From: Burkholderia arboris
GTDB lineage: Bacteria; Pseudomonadota; Gammaproteobacteria; Burkholderiales; Burkholderiaceae
Length of the DNA: 64,000 bases
Assembly (NCBI RefSeq): GCF_902499125.1
Contig: NZ_CABVPX010000017.1
Location: 108,989 to 172,988, forward strand
Direction of reading: 5' to 3'
In this document: one piece after another, positions 8,778-16,635 of the stretch
Position numbering within the stretch: position 1 is the stretch's first letter
Layout of the letters: each line of letters opens with the position of its first letter
Made by a program: the position numbers and the translations under genes
The notes under the pieces: generated by a model
Database searches by the model: none
The model's input: only the letters and a program-made list of their open reading frames with translations
What the model was told of the DNA's origin: nothing

Positions 8778-8801
8778 GCTTTCTACCGCTTTCCCCTGCC
8801 G

Positions 8802-8822
8802 CGCCGCGCCCTTCGCGCGGCG
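8802..8822 (+). terminator. possible terminator hairpin after tpx
   Basis: CGCCGCGC (8802-8809) and GCGCGGCG (8815-8822) form a perfect 8-bp stem with a 5-base loop. It is followed only by TTG, so termination would be weak. Confidence 0.35.
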
Positions 8823-8862
8823 TTGTCGCGCAGGGCCCCTCATTTCTACAGGAACGCACACC

Positions 8863-9801
8863 TTGGCTACGCTGATTTGCGGCTCGATCGCCTACGACTC
8901 CATCATGACCTTCGAAGGGCGGTTCCGCGAGCACATCCTGCCCGACCAGGTGCACCTCATCAACCTGAGCTTCCTCGTGCCGACGATGCGCCGCGAATTC
9001 GGCGGCTGCGCGGGCAACATCGCGTACGCGCTGCACCTGCTCGGCGGCGATGCGCGCATGATGGGGACGATGGGCGCGCTCGACGCGCAGCCGTATCTCG
9101 ACCGGCTCGACCAGCTCGGCCTGCGCCGCGACCACGTTCGTGTACTGCCCGATACGTACACCGCGCAGGCGATGATCACGACCGATCTCGACAACAACCA
9201 GATCGCGGCGTTCCACCCGGGCGCGATGATGCAGTCGCACCTGAACCACGCGGGCGACGCACCGGACATCAAGCTGGCGATCGTCGGCCCGGACGGCTTC
9301 GACGGGATGGTGCAGCACGTGGAAGAGCTCGCCAAGGCCGGTGTGCCGTTCGTGTTCGACCCGGGCCAGGGTCTGCCGCTGTTCGACGGTGCGACGCTGC
9401 GCCGCAGCATTGAACTTGCGACCTATGTGGCGGTCAACGACTACGAGGCCAAGCTGGTGAGCGACAAGACGGGATGGTCCGAAGATGAAATCGCCAGCCG
9501 GGTCGACGCCCTCGTCATCACGCGTGGCGAGCACGGCGCGACCATCCGCCACAAGCAGGGCACGGAACAGATTCCGGTCGTACCGGCCGAGCGCATCTCC
9601 GATCCGACCGGCTGTGGCGATGCCTTCCGCGGCGGCCTGCTGTACGGCATCGAGCATGGCCTCGACTGGGCGACCACGGGGCGCCTCGCGAGCCTGATGG
9701 GCTCGATCAAGATCGCCCACCAGGGGCCTCAGACTTACGTACTGACGCGCGCCGAAATCGACGCACGCTTCGAGACTGCATTCGGTTACAGTCTCAAATG
9801 A
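8863..9801 (+). CDS. PfkB-family carbohydrate/nucleoside kinase
   Basis: 312 residues. The ribokinase fold is shown by the N-terminal GSIAYDSIM, a glycine pair at REFGGCAGNIAYAL (substrate site) and the PfkB signature DPTGCGDAFRGG at 247-258 with catalytic Asp253. Related betaproteobacterial proteins are often called adenosine kinase, but the substrate cannot be read from the sequence. The start is a TTG at 8863, with AGGAA at 8850-8854 as ribosome site; no ATG lies upstream of the first conserved strand. A glycine-zipper lipoprotein gene follows after 19 bases. Confidence 0.88.
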   Translation: MATLICGSIAYDSIMTFEGRFREHILPDQVHLINLSFLVPTMRREFGGCAGNIAYALHLLGGDARMMGTMGALDAQPYLDRLDQLGLRRDHVRVLPDTYTAQAMITTDLDNNQIAAFHPGAMMQSHLNHAGDAPDIKLAIVGPDGFDGMVQHVEELAKAGVPFVFDPGQGLPLFDGATLRRSIELATYVAVNDYEAKLVSDKTGWSEDEIASRVDALVITRGEHGATIRHKQGTEQIPVVPAERISDPTGCGDAFRGGLLYGIEHGLDWATTGRLASLMGSIKIAHQGPQTYVLTRAEIDARFETAFGYSLK

Positions 9802-9820
9802 ATATTGTGGGAGAGCAAAG

Positions 9821-10294
9821 ATGTTGACGAAAAAAACCCTCACGCTCGCGGCCATGCTGACGGCCACGCTGACGCTCGCCGGCTGCTTCACGGCACCCGG
9901 CTCGGCCGATGTCTATAGCGTCGGCCAGGCGCAGCGCGAACAGACGGTCCGCATGGGCACGGTCGAAAGCGTCCGTGCGGTGCGTATCCAGTCCGACGGC
10001 GGCGGCAGCGCGATCGGCACGCTCGGCGGCGGCGCACTCGGCGCTGTCGCAGGCAGCGCAATCGGCGGCGGCAAGGGCTCGATCCTGACGGCGATCGCCG
10101 GCGGCCTCGTCGGCGCGGTCGCGGGTAACGCGGTCGGCGAAAACCTCAGCACGGCGAACGGTGTCGAAATCACCGTGCGTCTCGACAACGGCGACCTGCG
10201 CTCGATCACGCAGGCAGCCAGCGGTGAAGCGTTCCGCGCCGGCGAGCGTGTGCGGCTGCTGTCGAGCGGCGGCGTCACGCGCGTCACGCACTAA
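9821..10294 (+). CDS. glycine-zipper outer-membrane lipoprotein (SlyB/Pcp-like)
   Basis: 157 residues. A signal peptide ends in a lipobox, LAGC, with lipidated Cys22. The middle (about 63-110) alternates Gly, Ala and Ser in the pattern GGGALGAVAGSAIGGG and IAGGLVGAVAGNAVGE, the glycine-zipper 2TM domain of the SlyB/Pcp family. The C-terminus is a small beta-rich domain. It is probably anchored in the outer membrane. GGAGAG at 9811-9816 supports the ATG at 9821. A strong terminator follows at 10332-10363. Confidence 0.9.
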   Translation: MLTKKTLTLAAMLTATLTLAGCFTAPGSADVYSVGQAQREQTVRMGTVESVRAVRIQSDGGGSAIGTLGGGALGAVAGSAIGGGKGSILTAIAGGLVGAVAGNAVGENLSTANGVEITVRLDNGDLRSITQAASGEAFRAGERVRLLSSGGVTRVTH

Positions 10295-10331
10295 CCGGTA
10301 TCCTCAGCACGCGGCGCAAGCCGCGGTCGAA

Positions 10332-10363
10332 CGCATGTGCGAAGCTGCACATGCGTTTTTTTT
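10332..10363 (+). terminator. rho-independent terminator of the lipoprotein gene
   Basis: CGCATGTGC (10332-10340) and GCACATGCG (10347-10355) form a perfect 9-bp stem with a 6-base loop, followed by eight T residues (10356-10363). Confidence 0.93.
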
Positions 10364-10418
10364 CGTCCGTACTCGCGTCGTCGCGTTCGGCTTCGAGGGC
10401 GAATACGGACGAAAAAAA
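10356..10418. repeat. 20-bp imperfect inverted repeat joining two opposing terminators
   Basis: The T-run plus CGTCCGTACTCGC (10364-10376) is complementary to GCGAATACGGACG (10399-10411) plus seven A residues (10412-10418), with one mismatch. The arms are therefore the U-tracts of the flanking plus- and minus-strand terminators and their adjoining bases. Confidence 0.8.
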
Positions 10419-10444
10419 TCCCGCCACCTGAGCCAGATGGCGGG
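10412..10444 (-). terminator. rho-independent terminator of the histone H1-like gene
   Basis: On the minus strand CCCGCCA (plus 10438-10444) pairs with TGGCGGG (plus 10420-10426) and is followed by A then seven T residues (plus 10412-10418). Confidence 0.85.
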
Positions 10445-10449
10445 ACTGA

Positions 10450-10467
10450 TTGAGTAGCGCTACTCAA
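10450..10467. repeat. 18-bp perfect palindrome
   Basis: TTGAGTAGCGCTACTCAA reads identically on both strands. It lies in the 3' flank of the histone H1-like gene, between that gene and its terminator. Confidence 0.8.
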
Positions 10468-10471
10468 CCCA

Positions 10472-10492
10472 CGGACACCACGTGAGTGTCCG
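10472..10492. repeat. 7-bp inverted repeat
   Basis: CGGACAC (10472-10478) and GTGTCCG (10486-10492) flank a 7-base centre, CACGTGA. It lies just downstream of the histone H1-like stop codon. Confidence 0.65.
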
Positions 10493-10513
10493 GGTGGTGC
10501 TGGTCAGCCGCGA

Positions 10514-11200
10514 TTACGGACGGCTGCCGGTCGGGAACGGCCATGCCGCTGCCGGGTTGAGCGCGGTCTTCACGCCCGATGCCGGCGCAACCGATGCGGT
10601 CGACGCGGTCGTTGCCGGCGCAGCCTTCTTCACGACGGCCTTCTTCGGAGCAGCAGCCTTCTTCGGTGCAGCGGCCTTCTTCGCCGGAGCAGCAGCCGCC
10701 TTCGCAGGGGCAGCCTTCTTCGCAGGGGCGGCCTTCTTAGCAGGCGCAGCCTTCTTCGCAGCGGCCTTCTTGGCAGGCGCAGCCTTCTTCGCTGCAGCCT
10801 TCTTGGCAGGCGCGGCCTTCTTCGCTGCAGCCTTCTTCGCCGGTGCTGCCTTCTTCGCAGCAACCTTCTTCACGGCGACTTTCTTCGCTGCAACCTTCTT
10901 CGCCGCGGCCTTCTTAGCCGGTGCTGCCTTCTTCGCAGCAACCTTCTTCACGGCGACTTTCTTCGCTGCGACCTTCTTGGCTGCAACCTTCTTCACCGCG
11001 ACCTTCTTCGCAGCAACCTTCTTTGCAGCAGCCTTCTTCGCCGGTGCTGCCTTCTTCGCAGCAACCTTCTTCACGGCGACCTTCTTCGCTGCGACCTTCT
11101 TCACTGCAGCGGCCTTCTTCGCCGGAGCAGCAGCCTTCTTCGCAACGGTCTTCTTGGCAGCAACCTTCTTAGCAGCCGGTTTCTTCTTGGCAAGTGCCAT
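10514..11200 (-). CDS. histone H1-like, Lys/Ala/Pro-rich DNA-binding protein
   Basis: 228 residues, dominated by repeats such as KKVAAKKVAVKKVAAKKA and PAKKAAAKK, with KPAAKK-type motifs from residue 7 on. Such tails resemble the C-terminal domain of eukaryotic histone H1, bacterial AlgP/HctB-type proteins and the H1-like proteins of Burkholderia and Bordetella, which bind DNA non-specifically and compact the nucleoid. The last about 30 residues (ATTASTASVAP onward) are not basic. GAAGGAG ahead of ATG 11200 is a strong ribosome site. The DNA itself is repetitive (see the repeat entry), so length may differ between strains. It ends in its own terminator at 10412-10444. Confidence 0.9.
   Translation of the reverse strand: MALAKKKPAAKKVAAKKTVAKKAAAPAKKAAAVKKVAAKKVAVKKVAAKKAAPAKKAAAKKVAAKKVAVKKVAAKKVAAKKVAVKKVAAKKAAPAKKAAAKKVAAKKVAVKKVAAKKAAPAKKAAAKKAAPAKKAAAKKAAPAKKAAAKKAAPAKKAAPAKKAAPAKAAAAPAKKAAAPKKAAAPKKAVVKKAAPATTASTASVAPASGVKTALNPAAAWPFPTGSRP
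10839..11100. repeat. tandem coding repeats within the histone H1-like gene
   Basis: A block that begins GCCGGTGCTGCC and continues TTCTTCGCAGCAACCTTC recurs at 10839, 10917 and 11040, i.e. spaced 78 and 123 bases (26 and 41 codons). Copies differ by only a few bases. The spacing is always in frame. Confidence 0.75.
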
Positions 11201-11638
11201 GTTGTTCTCCTTCAGGTTCAGATGAGAGTCAGTTCAAACTACACCCTTCGTCAAAACCCGCTTCCCGCGGACGCTGTTCAGGACGTGCGCTTCGAAGCGG
11301 GCTATTCATCGGCGTACGCGGATACCACGCGCTTACGCTAATGAATACGGTATGGCGCGCGTGACCACTCGGCCTCGCGCGCCAAATCAAGTCGGTAGCC
11401 GGCGCACCTCGCGCCGCTACCCCTAATCGCTTGATCAAGCGGACTACCACACGGCCGTCCGCTTTATCCGGAGGGAAGTTTGCCCATCCCACTGAAGGGT
11501 TCGCAAAGTGCCTGTCGTATCGTTGGGCCGTTAAGGCACCGGGCATGCTTTGCATCAGGCGTTCTTGCTCCTAAACCTTGGGCCGGGGCCGAGAGGCCAC
11601 CGGCTGCTCACATCATGTGACGGATTCGCTGCTGCGGG
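11201..11638. other. 438-base non-coding interval between nrdB and the histone H1-like gene
   Basis: No convincing gene. A 108-codon frame at 11229-11555 (minus) has no recognisable domain. Palindromic elements are CGCTTGATCAAGCG (11428-11441) and the inverted repeat AAGCGGAC (11437-11444)/GTCCGCTT (11457-11464), without a T-run. The interval must hold the end of the nrdB transcript and the promoter of the histone-like gene; a minus-strand TTGACG near 11250 has no good partner -10. I see no clear terminator for nrdB. Confidence 0.5.
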
Positions 11639-12850
11639 TTATTCCCAGGACAGCGCGCCCCCCGTCTGATACTCGATCACACGCGTCTCGAAGAAGTTGC
11701 GTTCCTTCTTCAGGTCGATCATCTCGCTCATCCACGGGAACGGGTTTTCCTCGTTCGGGTACAGCGGATCGAGGCCGATCTGCTGGCAACGGCGGTTGCT
11801 GATGAAGCGCAGATAGCTCTTGAACATCGACGCGTTCAAACCCAGCACGCCGCGCGGCATCGTGTCTTCGGCGTAGCGGTATTCGAGTTCGACAGCCTGC
11901 TTGAACAGCTCGCGGATCTCGGCGCGGAATTCCGCGGTCCAGAGATGCGGATTCTCGAGCTTGATCTGGTTGATCAGGTCGATGCCGAAGTTGCAGTGCA
12001 TCGACTCGTCGCGCAGGATGTACTGATATTGCTCTGCAGCACCCGTCATCTTGTTCTGGCGGCCGAGTGCGAGGATCTGCGTGAACCCGACATAGAAGAA
12101 CAGGCCTTCCATGATGCAGGCGAACACGATCAGCGACTTCAGCAGCTTCTGATCCGCGTCGAGCGTGCCGGTCTTGAAGGCCGGATCCGTCAGCGTGTGG
12201 ATGAACGGGATCAGGAATTCGTCCTTCGCGCGGATCGACGAGACCTCGTGATACGCGTTGAAGATCTCGCCTTCATCGAGACCGAGCGATTCGACAATGT
12301 ATTGGTACGCGTGCGTGTGGATCGCTTCCTCGAACGCCTGGCGCAGCAGGAACTGCCGGCACTCGGGCGCCGTGATGTGGCGGTACGTGCCGAGCACGAT
12401 GTTGTTCGCCGCGAGCGAATCGGCCGTCACGAAGAAGCCGAGGTTGCGCTTCACGATGCGGCGCTCGTCCTCGGTCAGACCGTTCGGGTCCTTCCACAGT
12501 GCGATGTCGCGGGACATGTTGATTTCCTGCGGCATCCAGTGGTTCGCGCAACCGGCCAGATACTTTTCCCACGCCCACTTGTACTTGAACGGCACCAGCT
12601 GATTCACGTCAGTCTGGCCGTTGATGATGCGCTTGTCGGCGACATTGACCCGCGCTTCCGAACCGCCGGCGGGAACAGCCGATGCTTGCGGCGGCACCGC
12701 AAGATCGCCTTCGAAAATGTCACGGACCTGATGGGCGGCAGGCGCAGCAGCCTGCATTCCGACAGCCATCCCGGCGGAGGTGCGCATCGCGTTTTGCTGC
12801 GCTCCGCTCGCGGGGGTTACGGCAGTCTTCTCGTCATCCCAGTTGAGCAT
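11639..12850 (-). CDS. nrdB: class Ia ribonucleotide reductase, beta subunit
   Basis: 403 residues. NrdB holds the di-iron tyrosyl radical that starts reduction of ribonucleoside diphosphates in NrdA. The ferritin-like core is visible, with iron-ligand motifs in QAFEEAIHTHAYQY (about 172-185) and the later DESMHCNFGIDLIN helix, and it has the conserved C-terminal tail that docks on NrdA. An N-terminal stretch of about 50 residues before INGQTDVNQL is low in conservation. ATG 12850 gives MLNWDDEKTAV, a common betaproteobacterial NrdB start. The gene is downstream of nrdA on the same strand, 365 bases apart, so a separate promoter is possible. Confidence 0.96.
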   Translation of the reverse strand: MLNWDDEKTAVTPASGAQQNAMRTSAGMAVGMQAAAPAAHQVRDIFEGDLAVPPQASAVPAGGSEARVNVADKRIINGQTDVNQLVPFKYKWAWEKYLAGCANHWMPQEINMSRDIALWKDPNGLTEDERRIVKRNLGFFVTADSLAANNIVLGTYRHITAPECRQFLLRQAFEEAIHTHAYQYIVESLGLDEGEIFNAYHEVSSIRAKDEFLIPFIHTLTDPAFKTGTLDADQKLLKSLIVFACIMEGLFFYVGFTQILALGRQNKMTGAAEQYQYILRDESMHCNFGIDLINQIKLENPHLWTAEFRAEIRELFKQAVELEYRYAEDTMPRGVLGLNASMFKSYLRFISNRRCQQIGLDPLYPNEENPFPWMSEMIDLKKERNFFETRVIEYQTGGALSWE

Positions 12851-13215
12851 AAATTCTCACCATCAATTTAGAACGGTTTGTACCATCTTTTCCTGAGCGA
12901 TAAAAGGGTTCGCTCACGAAAAATCCTTTTTTCGATTCGCGTTGCGACCTCGATACAACACTTTGAGCAACGCATCGTCGTTCATGCAGCGCGCGATGTG
13001 AGTCGCGCTTGTATCGCGAGGTGCGCTCGACGCATCGAACGCTGATCGAAACGCGACGCCGTCGGGGATGTTTCGATCGCTTGTCACTGCCTGCAACGCA
13101 GGTGTCGCGTTACAGATTCCTTATCATTTTTTTAGTTGAGAGCGGCGCACACTTCAACCTCGATCGGTTGTCGTGTGCGCCGCCCGTGCCTGCTTCTCAG
13201 GTCAGGCGCACTGCG
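12851..13215. other. nrdA-nrdB intergenic region with a candidate internal promoter
   Basis: 365 bases. On the minus strand TTGAAG (plus 13152-13157), a 17-base spacer and TAAAAA (plus 13129-13134) could be a promoter for nrdB. The inverted repeat at 13143-13182 covers the -35 side. A 23-codon frame ending at 12914 (minus) reads MNDDALLKVLYRGRNANR and has no known match by eye; I do not call it a gene. Confidence 0.4.
13143..13182. repeat. inverted repeat downstream of nrdA
   Basis: CGGCGCACAC (13143-13152) pairs with GTGTGCGCCG (13173-13182), and inside it AACC (13156-13159) pairs with GGTT (13166-13169). On the nrdA coding strand no T-run follows, so it is not a classical terminator; it could be an operator or a transcript-stabilising stem. 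Confidence 0.7.
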
Positions 13216-16209
13216 TTACTGGCACGCTTCGCACTCGTCGAAGCCCGGATCGCCCGGACGCATCGTGCACACCGGACCGTCTGCCTCGACCGGCGCGAGT
13301 GCCGGTGCTGCGTCGACTGCGCCCGACGACGATGCTGCGCCGCCCGCCGCGCCGAAGCCGCCGGCTGCGCCTTGCGCGCCGCCGCCGCTCGAACCGCCCG
13401 TCGGCACTGCGTTCAGCGCACCGTGTGCGACCGTCGACTTCTCGACGTGCGTCGCCGCCATCGTGCGGAGGTAGTAGGTCGTCTTCAGGCCGCGCAGCCA
13501 TGCGAGCTTGTAGACCTCGTCGAGCTTCTTGCCCGACGCGCCGCCCATGTAGATGTTCAGCGACTGCGCCTGGTCGATCCACTTCTGGCGGCGCGATGCC
13601 GCTTCGACCAGCCACGTCGGGTCGACTTCGAACGCGGTCGCGTAGATCGCGCGCAGGTCGGCCGGGATGCGGTCGATGCGCGACAGCATGCCGTCGAAGT
13701 ACTTCAGGTCGGAGACCATCACCTCGTCCCACAGGCCGCGTTCCTTCAGGTCGCGAACCAGGAACTCGTTCACCACCGTGAATTCGCCCGACAGGTTCGA
13801 CTTCACGTACAGGTTCTGGAAGGTCGGTTCGATACAGGCCGACACGCCGATGATGTTCGAGATCGTCGCCGTCGGCGCGATCGCGACGCAGTTCGAGTTG
13901 CGCATGCCGTGCGCGGCGATCCGCGAACGCAGCGTCGTCCAGTCGAGCGACTCGGACGTGTCGACCTCGACGTAGCCGCCGCGCGCTTCAGCCAGCAGCT
14001 TCAGCGTGTCCTGCGGGAGGATGCCGCGATCCCACAGCGAGCCGCGGTAGCTCGAGTAGCGGCCGCGCTCTTCGGCCAGCTCGGTCGACGCGTAGTACGC
14101 GTAGTAGCAGACGGCTTCCATCGAACGGTCGGCGAACTCGACCGCCGCTTCCGACGCGTACGGCGTGCGCAGCAGGTGCAGGCAGTCCTGGAAGCCCATG
14201 ATGCCCATGCCGACCGGGCGGTGCTTCAGGTTCGAGTTACGCGCCTTCGCCACCGCGTAGTAGTTGATGTCGATCACGTTGTCGAGCATGCGCATCGCGA
14301 CGCTGATCGTGCGCTTCAGCTTGTCGTGGTCGAGCGCGTAGCTGCCGTCGGCCTGCTTCACCAGGTGGGCGACGAGGTTCACCGAGCCGAGGTTGCACAC
14401 CGCGATTTCGGTGTCGCTCGTGTTCAGCGTGATTTCCGTGCACAGGTTCGACGAGTGGACGACGCCGACGTGCTGCTGCGGCGAGCGGACGTTGCACGGA
14501 TCCTTGAACGTGATCCACGGGTGGCCCGTCTCGAACAGCATGCCGAGCATCTTGCGCCAGAGCTGCGCCGCCGGGATCTTCTTGAACAGCTTGATCTCGC
14601 CGCGCGCGACCTTGTCTTCGTAAGCCGTGTAAGCCGCCTCGAACTCCGTGCCGAACTTGTCGTGCAGGTCCGGGCAGGTCGACGGCGAGAACAGCGTCCA
14701 GTCGGCGCCTTCCATCACGCGCTTCATGAACAGGTCGGGAATCCAGTTCGCCGTGTTCATGTCGTGCGTACGGCGGCGGTCGTCACCGGTGTTCTTGCGC
14801 AGCTCGAGGAACTCCTCGATGTCGAGGTGCCACGATTCGAGGTACGCGCAGACCGCGCCCTTGCGCTTGCCGCCCTGGTTCACCGCGACGGCCGTGTCGT
14901 TCACGACCTTCAGGAACGGGACCACGCCTTGCGACTTGCCGTTCGTGCCCTTGATATGCGAGCCGAGTGCACGCACGCGCGTCCAGTCGTTGCCGAGACC
15001 GCCGGCGAACTTCGACAGCAGCGCGTTTTCCTTCAGCGCTTCATAGATGCCGTCGAGATCGTCCGCGACCGTCGTCAGGTAGCACGACGACAGCTGCGAG
15101 CGGTGCGTGCCCGAGTTGAACAGCGTCGGCGTCGAGCTCATGAAGTCGAAGCTCGACAGCACGTTGTAGAACTCGATCGCGCGCGTTTCGCGGTCGATCT
15201 CGTTCAGCGACAGGCCCATCGCGACGCGCATGAAGAATGCCTGCGGCATTTCGATGCGGGTGCCTTCGACGTGCAGGAAGTAGCGGTCGTACAGCGTCTG
15301 CAGGCCGAGGTAGCCGAACTGCAGGTCACGGTTCGCGTCGAGCGCTTCACCGAGGCGCTTCAGGTCGAACTGCAGCAGCTTGTCGTCGAGCAGGCCGGCG
15401 TCGACGCCGCGCTTCAGGAACTGCGGGAAGTATTCCGTGTAGCGGGCCGACATCTCGGCCTGCACGACTTCCTCGCCGAGGATCTCGCGACGGATCGTGT
15501 GCAGCAGGATGCGGGCCGTGACCTGGCTGTATGCCGGATCCTTTTCGATCATCGTGCGCGCTGCGAGGATCGCCGAGTCGTAGACCTGGCTCATCGGCAC
15601 GCCGTCGTACAGGTTCTTCACCGTCTCCGCGACGATCGGGTCAGGGTTAACCGCAGCGCCGAGGCCGTCGCACGACGACACGATCAGCGCGCGCAGCGCG
15701 TTCAGATCGAGCGGGCGCGTCACGCCGTTGTCGACGACATTGATGCCGGTGCTCGACTCGGCGCCCGCTGCCGCTGCGTCCTCGCCCGCATTCTGGCGCT
15801 CGAGGTGACGCTTCTCGCGATACAGCACGTACGCACGCGCGACGTTGTGCTCGCCGCCGCGCATCAGCGCGAGTTCGACCTGGTCCTGGATGTCTTCGAT
15901 ATGGAACGTACCGCCGTTCGGGCGGCTGCGCACGAGCGCGCGGACGACGTTGTGCGTCAGCTGTTCGACCTGCTCGCGTACGCGCGCCGATGCCGCGCCC
16001 TGCCCGCCGTTGACGGCCAGGAAAGCCTTGGTCACCGCGATCGCGATCTTCGAGGGTTCGAACGACACGACGCTGCCGTTGCGGCGGATCACCTTGTAGT
16101 CGGCGAACGTGGCCTGCGGCGCGAGCGCCTTCGCGCCCTGTTCGGTCCCGCCGAGCGGACGGCTCGAGGCGCTCTCGTACTGGGACGTCGCGTTGTCGGT
16201 GGTTTGCAT
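13216..16209 (-). CDS. nrdA: class Ia ribonucleotide reductase, alpha subunit with two ATP-cones
   Basis: 997 residues, much longer than enterobacterial NrdA (about 760). Two consecutive ATP-cone modules account for the extra length: one about 38-138 (YKVIRRNGSVVSFEPSKI, FHIEDIQDQVE) and a second about 156-245 (NGVTRPLDLNALRAL, VYDSAILAARTMIEKDP), the latter aligning with the single cone of the E. coli enzyme. The barrel follows, with FNSGTHRSQLSSCYL and NLCTEITLNTSD. The C-terminal redox tail ends DECEACQ, with Cys993 and Cys996 in place to reduce the active site. ATG 16209 (MQTTDNATSQ) is preferred; upstream in-frame starts are only TTG. The gene is preceded by paired NrdR boxes. Confidence 0.96.
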   Translation of the reverse strand: MQTTDNATSQYESASSRPLGGTEQGAKALAPQATFADYKVIRRNGSVVSFEPSKIAIAVTKAFLAVNGGQGAASARVREQVEQLTHNVVRALVRSRPNGGTFHIEDIQDQVELALMRGGEHNVARAYVLYREKRHLERQNAGEDAAAAGAESSTGINVVDNGVTRPLDLNALRALIVSSCDGLGAAVNPDPIVAETVKNLYDGVPMSQVYDSAILAARTMIEKDPAYSQVTARILLHTIRREILGEEVVQAEMSARYTEYFPQFLKRGVDAGLLDDKLLQFDLKRLGEALDANRDLQFGYLGLQTLYDRYFLHVEGTRIEMPQAFFMRVAMGLSLNEIDRETRAIEFYNVLSSFDFMSSTPTLFNSGTHRSQLSSCYLTTVADDLDGIYEALKENALLSKFAGGLGNDWTRVRALGSHIKGTNGKSQGVVPFLKVVNDTAVAVNQGGKRKGAVCAYLESWHLDIEEFLELRKNTGDDRRRTHDMNTANWIPDLFMKRVMEGADWTLFSPSTCPDLHDKFGTEFEAAYTAYEDKVARGEIKLFKKIPAAQLWRKMLGMLFETGHPWITFKDPCNVRSPQQHVGVVHSSNLCTEITLNTSDTEIAVCNLGSVNLVAHLVKQADGSYALDHDKLKRTISVAMRMLDNVIDINYYAVAKARNSNLKHRPVGMGIMGFQDCLHLLRTPYASEAAVEFADRSMEAVCYYAYYASTELAEERGRYSSYRGSLWDRGILPQDTLKLLAEARGGYVEVDTSESLDWTTLRSRIAAHGMRNSNCVAIAPTATISNIIGVSACIEPTFQNLYVKSNLSGEFTVVNEFLVRDLKERGLWDEVMVSDLKYFDGMLSRIDRIPADLRAIYATAFEVDPTWLVEAASRRQKWIDQAQSLNIYMGGASGKKLDEVYKLAWLRGLKTTYYLRTMAATHVEKSTVAHGALNAVPTGGSSGGGAQGAAGGFGAAGGAASSSGAVDAAPALAPVEADGPVCTMRPGDPGFDECEACQ

Positions 16210-16496
16210 GTGCAAAGCTCCTGGTGTTGGATGGTGCGGAGAGAACCGCGGATTAAAACGAACGCTGCGCAATGCGGTGCGCGAGCGGTAAGAGGCGAGC
16301 GATGCGCCGGGGAAGCCGGTTCGGTCGATGCGCGACAACCTGGCCGGTCGTGTGCTTCGTCATGTATCCCCTGCCCCGTCGATGTTCGCTGCGCTGGTCG
16401 CGACGCCCGGACCGCCCGGCCTGACGCGCCGCCCTGAGAACCCTGTCCGCCGGCGTTGCCCGCCGGCCGGTGCCGCTCGGGTTTCCCCTGCGACAC

Positions 16497-16512
16497 ACAC
16501 TATATCTAGTGC
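16497..16512 (-). promoter_or_regulatory. NrdR box 1 of nrdA
   Basis: ACACTATATCTAGTGC matches the known 16-bp NrdR box (acaCwAtATaTwGtgt) at the invariant C...TAG positions. It lies just downstream of the predicted start point, 31 bp centre to centre from box 2. Confidence 0.8.
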
Positions 16513-16527
16513 AGAACCGCTCAACTG

Positions 16528-16543
16528 GCACCAAGTATAGTGG
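16528..16543 (-). promoter_or_regulatory. NrdR box 2 of nrdA
   Basis: GCACCAAGTATAGTGG is a second, weaker NrdR-type box. It overlaps the predicted -10 element. The 31-bp spacing (three helical turns) from box 1 is the spacing known for NrdR tandem sites. Confidence 0.75.
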
Positions 16544-16562
16544 ACATTCGGAGGACGTCCAA
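16534..16562 (-). promoter_or_regulatory. predicted nrdAB promoter
   Basis: On the minus strand TTGGAC (plus 16557-16562), a 17-base spacer and TATACT (plus 16534-16539). The -10 lies inside NrdR box 2, so NrdR binding would block polymerase. Confidence 0.75.
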
Positions 16563-16635
16563 ACGGATAATTTGCACTGAAGGTATTGACATCACCCCCG
16601 CCCCGCGCAGGCTCAGACGTGACAAGGCATTGGTC

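Noticed and set aside
11229..11555. 108-codon frame in the gap between nrdB and the histone H1-like gene
   Set aside because: No ribosome site, no domain, mixed composition; the interval looks regulatory.
13143..13182. Inverted repeat as the nrdA terminator
   Set aside because: On the nrdA coding strand it is followed by CTCTCAACTAAAAAAA, not by a T-run; the T-rich side is on the wrong strand.
13009..16437. A 1142-codon open frame antisense to nrdA
   Set aside because: It mirrors nrdA, is rich in Arg, Val and Asp as expected from antisense reading of GC-rich codons, and shows no domain. nrdA itself is unmistakable.
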